From positions 1-34,075 of IMG/VR virus record IMGVR_UViG_3300025128_006394: a stretch of DNA of 34,075 bases; one strand, written 5' to 3'. A program made the position numbers and the translations under genes. Source of the stretch: a virus. Positions 31,652 to 34,075 of the stretch are shown here, one piece after another (position 1 is the first letter of the stretch; each line of letters starts with the position of its first letter). The notes under the pieces are model-generated. The model saw only the letters and a list, made by a program, of their open reading frames with translations, ran no database searches and was not told where the DNA came from.

Positions 31652-34061
31652 AAAGAAATTCCACCAGCCTACTTTGAAAATGAATCATTGACTCAAGAAC
31701 AGATTCTGTAGTAGGTTTCTTTGTTCTTATGCTATGATGTTTTGCTTGTCCTTTAGAAATATACACTCTTGAGTTTAGCTGTCTATCTCCACCAACAGAT
31801 TTTGAACCCTGGTCAAGGACTATAAACCTTGATGGATCTTTAATATTAGTTAAATACATCTCATACATAGATCCCGCTACTTTAGATCCTTTCTTCTTAG
31901 ACATGCTACCCATAGTTAATTTCCAATCATCACTACCTTTTAGCCAGGAATTAATAGGCTCTGATAATGTAGCATTCTTATTAGATACATAAGTCTTTAG
32001 ATCTTTAAGGGATCTCATAGATAAAGTTGTTCCGTCCTTACCAGATCCACCAGGGAGAAAGAATCTGGAGGCTAAGTAATACCTAGCGTCCGTGTTCCCA
32101 GGGTCATTAGCATCATTAAACATTTTCTTAGTTTGCAAAAATGTAGATATTCTTTCCCTAGCTCGTAATAAAGTACCCTCATTACCTTTTTTAGAGTCGG
32201 ACATAAGGTTAACCAAAGAGGCCCTTTCCCCAGTAGTAATTTGACCGTATGTGCTGTTTCTTTTAACTACGTCAAGCAAATTACTAACTGTGTCCTTAAG
32301 AGGAGTAGTCTCAACATCAGAACCGTCAGGTGATTTAGTAACCTGTTCAAAAGGTAACGATCTAACCTTTTTGTCTATATTTGATATTGTTTTATGATAA
32401 CTGTGCGCTGAGTCCCATTCATTATCACTCATAGCTAGATTAGTTTTAGTTACCTCTCTAATAGATTTATAAACAGGAGTCTCCCTGCTACCAGAATAAA
32501 ACTTGTCAATTGTTGTCCCTTGAAGCTCTCCAACTTTAGCTCCTTTACCTTCATAGCTCATATAATTTTTAAGATCCAAACTATGAATATATACTTCTGT
32601 ATTTTTAGAAATTCTACGTGTAGATAACGCATACTTGTAAGAATCTTTATCATCTTTGAATGCTACACTTGCTGGGGCCGTTACTAATTTTCTTTCGGAG
32701 TCTTGTCTAGAAAATCCTTGAGACATGAGACCTTTTATGGCTGCTTCCTTATCAACCCATATTTCCAGGTTATCTGTAGATTCGCCAATGGTATTTGAGC
32801 CTCCTCCAGCGTTAGCAACAAAGTCTGGGTATCTTGTGTTTACAACGTCTTTTGACATACTTAGAATAGCTGTCATTGTTTGTCTAAATTCTTCTGTATC
32901 TCCTACTAACTCTGCTATAGCATCAACGACTTGTTTATCCTCTGACGTTACTGCCCTCTCCCCTCTGTGATATCCAGCTACCCAACCTCTGTGGACGTTT
33001 ACTAACTTGGCTATTTTTCCTTTATAATCTCTAGCCATATTTTCAGATGATTGACAGATTGAATCCACTAAGGGATCTTTTCTGATTTTAGCATCTATGC
33101 ACTGTTTAACTGCTACGGTCATAGGTAGAATTTTTTCAAAGGAAAGACTCCTAAAAACTGTATCTACTCTATCGTTTTGAATCTTATCAATATCAATTGA
33201 CCTAAAAGATATTCCATGTTTATCCTCAGCAACTAATGCCAAAGAGTCTAAAAATTTAGTTCCATCCTTAAAAACTAATCCTTCAGTATCCGACCCTTCA
33301 GAGAACACAGTAAAAGTCCCATCACTTCCCCTAGCTACTTTCATTAGTAGTTCTTTCTTAGCGTCATCAGCCAAGTCTTCTTCTGTAACTTTATCTATAA
33401 AGAAACCAAGATTTCTAATAACACCCTTTGCCATATTAACGTCAGGTATATTATCCTTAGTATGCTCTGTCGTTATAGCCTTCCCTTCCTTCAGGTTAAA
33501 AGATACAGTGGAGGCTATCTGAGATTCCAAAGACGCTTCTCTTGCCCCAGCTAAATAATTTCTTAATACCTTGTCATTCTTAATATACTGTTGGTCTGTA
33601 TTTCTTCCTAGCTTGGAAAGAACTTCAGTAAGTTTCTTAAAAATTTGTGGAGCGACCGCAGCCATCTTTTTAAATGTCTGTATAGACTCCTCATCCCCAA
33701 AAGGAGTATTCATTATTTTAGATCCAGCATCAAACTCAGTCCTAACCTTTGCTGGATCAACTTCTGCTTGTTTTCCGCCAAATTTAGATACAAACTCGGG
33801 CCAGAATTTTCCCTTACGTCCACCGACTTCTAGAGCAGTTTTATTATACGCTGCCGAAGGGCTGGAAGAAAAATTTATCTTGCCTACGCTTGTAGCAAAA
33901 ACATATAACTTTTCAATAGGGTTATATGGGTTATTCATTTTATACTTAGAAGCTTTTTTAGCAGCGTCCATAGCAGCCTGTTCAGCCTGAGGATCTAATT
34001 CCTCAGCTTGCTCGTATAGAGTTTCATACGCTTCCAGAAGTTGATCCAAGTAAGTATTCAT
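31620..34061 (-). CDS. Large hypothetical protein, 813 aa
   Basis: I recognise no catalytic motif. The N-terminal 40 residues are acidic and helical (LDQLLEAYETLYEQAEELD); the body mixes alpha and beta with no signal peptide or membrane segment, and the C-terminal 30 residues include a repeated hydrophobic pattern (SMIHFQSRLVEFLSNIG). Length and lack of enzyme motifs would suit a virion or injected protein, but that is inference. A CTATAATA box lies 5 nt before the ATG, with no Shine-Dalgarno site; if this box is a late promoter, the gene is in the late class with structural genes. Confidence 0.75.
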   Translation of the reverse strand: MNTYLDQLLEAYETLYEQAEELDPQAEQAAMDAAKKASKYKMNNPYNPIEKLYVFATSVGKINFSSSPSAAYNKTALEVGGRKGKFWPEFVSKFGGKQAEVDPAKVRTEFDAGSKIMNTPFGDEESIQTFKKMAAVAPQIFKKLTEVLSKLGRNTDQQYIKNDKVLRNYLAGAREASLESQIASTVSFNLKEGKAITTEHTKDNIPDVNMAKGVIRNLGFFIDKVTEEDLADDAKKELLMKVARGSDGTFTVFSEGSDTEGLVFKDGTKFLDSLALVAEDKHGISFRSIDIDKIQNDRVDTVFRSLSFEKILPMTVAVKQCIDAKIRKDPLVDSICQSSENMARDYKGKIAKLVNVHRGWVAGYHRGERAVTSEDKQVVDAIAELVGDTEEFRQTMTAILSMSKDVVNTRYPDFVANAGGGSNTIGESTDNLEIWVDKEAAIKGLMSQGFSRQDSERKLVTAPASVAFKDDKDSYKYALSTRRISKNTEVYIHSLDLKNYMSYEGKGAKVGELQGTTIDKFYSGSRETPVYKSIREVTKTNLAMSDNEWDSAHSYHKTISNIDKKVRSLPFEQVTKSPDGSDVETTPLKDTVSNLLDVVKRNSTYGQITTGERASLVNLMSDSKKGNEGTLLRARERISTFLQTKKMFNDANDPGNTDARYYLASRFFLPGGSGKDGTTLSMRSLKDLKTYVSNKNATLSEPINSWLKGSDDWKLTMGSMSKKKGSKVAGSMYEMYLTNIKDPSRFIVLDQGSKSVGGDRQLNSRVYISKGQAKHHSIRTKKPTTESVLESMIHFQSRLVEFLSNIGRKSLLS

Positions 34062-34066
34062 TATAT

Positions 34067-34074
34067 TATTATAG
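34067..34074 (-). promoter_or_regulatory. CTATAATA box, 5 nt before the ATG at 34061
   Basis: Exact CTATAATA on the minus strand, followed by ATATA and the ATG. The window ends one base beyond the box, so any upstream element is unseen. It is the fifth copy of the start-codon-abutting box. Confidence 0.5.
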
Positions 34075-34075
34075 A

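Noticed and set aside
33571-33990. Plus-strand open frame of 139 codons opposite the 813-aa gene
   Set aside because: Antisense shadow of a long coding frame; composition and hydrophobicity are what the opposite strand of a Lys/Glu/Ala-rich gene gives, with no promoter box or ribosome binding site.
1-34075. tRNA, rRNA, CRISPR arrays, integrase or attachment sites
   Set aside because: No cloverleaf, spaced direct repeats or integrase motif was seen; gaps between genes are all under 80 nt, leaving little room.

Overview
The window is a tightly packed segment of a large, lytic-type tailed-phage genome (Caudoviricetes). The signs are a nearly gapless series of genes, mostly on the minus strand and joined by ATGA or TAATG overlaps, and a T4-like replication and recombination set: RecA/UvsX-type recombinase, gp32-like zinc SSB, gp41/DnaB-like helicase, gp46/gp47 (SbcC/SbcD) and a gp55-like small sigma factor. 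Here that set is combined with a family-A DNA polymerase instead of the T4 family-B enzyme. There is no integrase, repressor, rRNA, tRNA or CRISPR array. Base composition is AT-rich (lines I counted by eye run from about 18 to 45 % GC). The lipobox protein and the GT9- and GT25-like transferases suggest a Gram-negative host, but the sequence does not identify it.

Layout, in the direction of minus-strand transcription from high to low coordinates. (1) 34061-31620: one 813-aa protein of unknown function. (2) 31651-30092: a small switch region with a plus-strand PD-(D/E)xK nuclease, a plus-strand gp55-like sigma factor, and two small minus-strand proteins (one with ribbon-helix-helix-like topology, one thioredoxin-like). 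(3) 30091-16864: replication and nucleotide module, containing a three-part UDG/exonuclease/PolA polymerase with a glycosyltransferase gene inside it, ThyX, gp47, gp46, class II ribonucleotide reductase, GroES-like co-chaperonin, zinc-ribbon protein, helicase, HExxH protein, a possible recombination mediator, SSB and a lipoprotein. It ends at a strong hairpin terminator (16807-16844). (4) 16784-4400: an HNH endonuclease followed by about 12 kb of glycan genes: eight genes with transferase-like domains, GDP-mannose dehydratase, a short DegT-type aminotransferase, a methyltransferase, a cupin, and a three-gene block for a 3-deoxy-ulosonic sugar (DAHP-synthase-like enzyme, GT2/CMP-sugar synthetase fusion, GT42/DUF115-like protein). 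(5) 4397-1652: dUTPase, dCMP-deaminase-like protein, a eukaryote-type (GSII) glutamine synthetase and RecA. (6) 1624-1: small hypothetical genes and the start of a Clp-type AAA+ ATPase that runs off the window.

How the parts may work together: dUTPase, deaminase, ThyX and NrdJ feed dNTPs to the polymerase, helicase and SSB machinery; gp46/47, RecA and the nuclease handle recombination. The glycan block would modify either the host surface or phage or host macromolecules. The gp55-like sigma may read a recurring CTATAATA box that I find 4-7 nt before five start codons, close enough that the transcripts would be nearly leaderless.

The points most worth a second look are the interrupted UDG-PolA polymerase, the start-codon-abutting CTATAATA boxes, the ulosonic-sugar cassette whose synthase has a changed KPRT motif, a ThyX with a broken signature, and the phage GSII glutamine synthetase.
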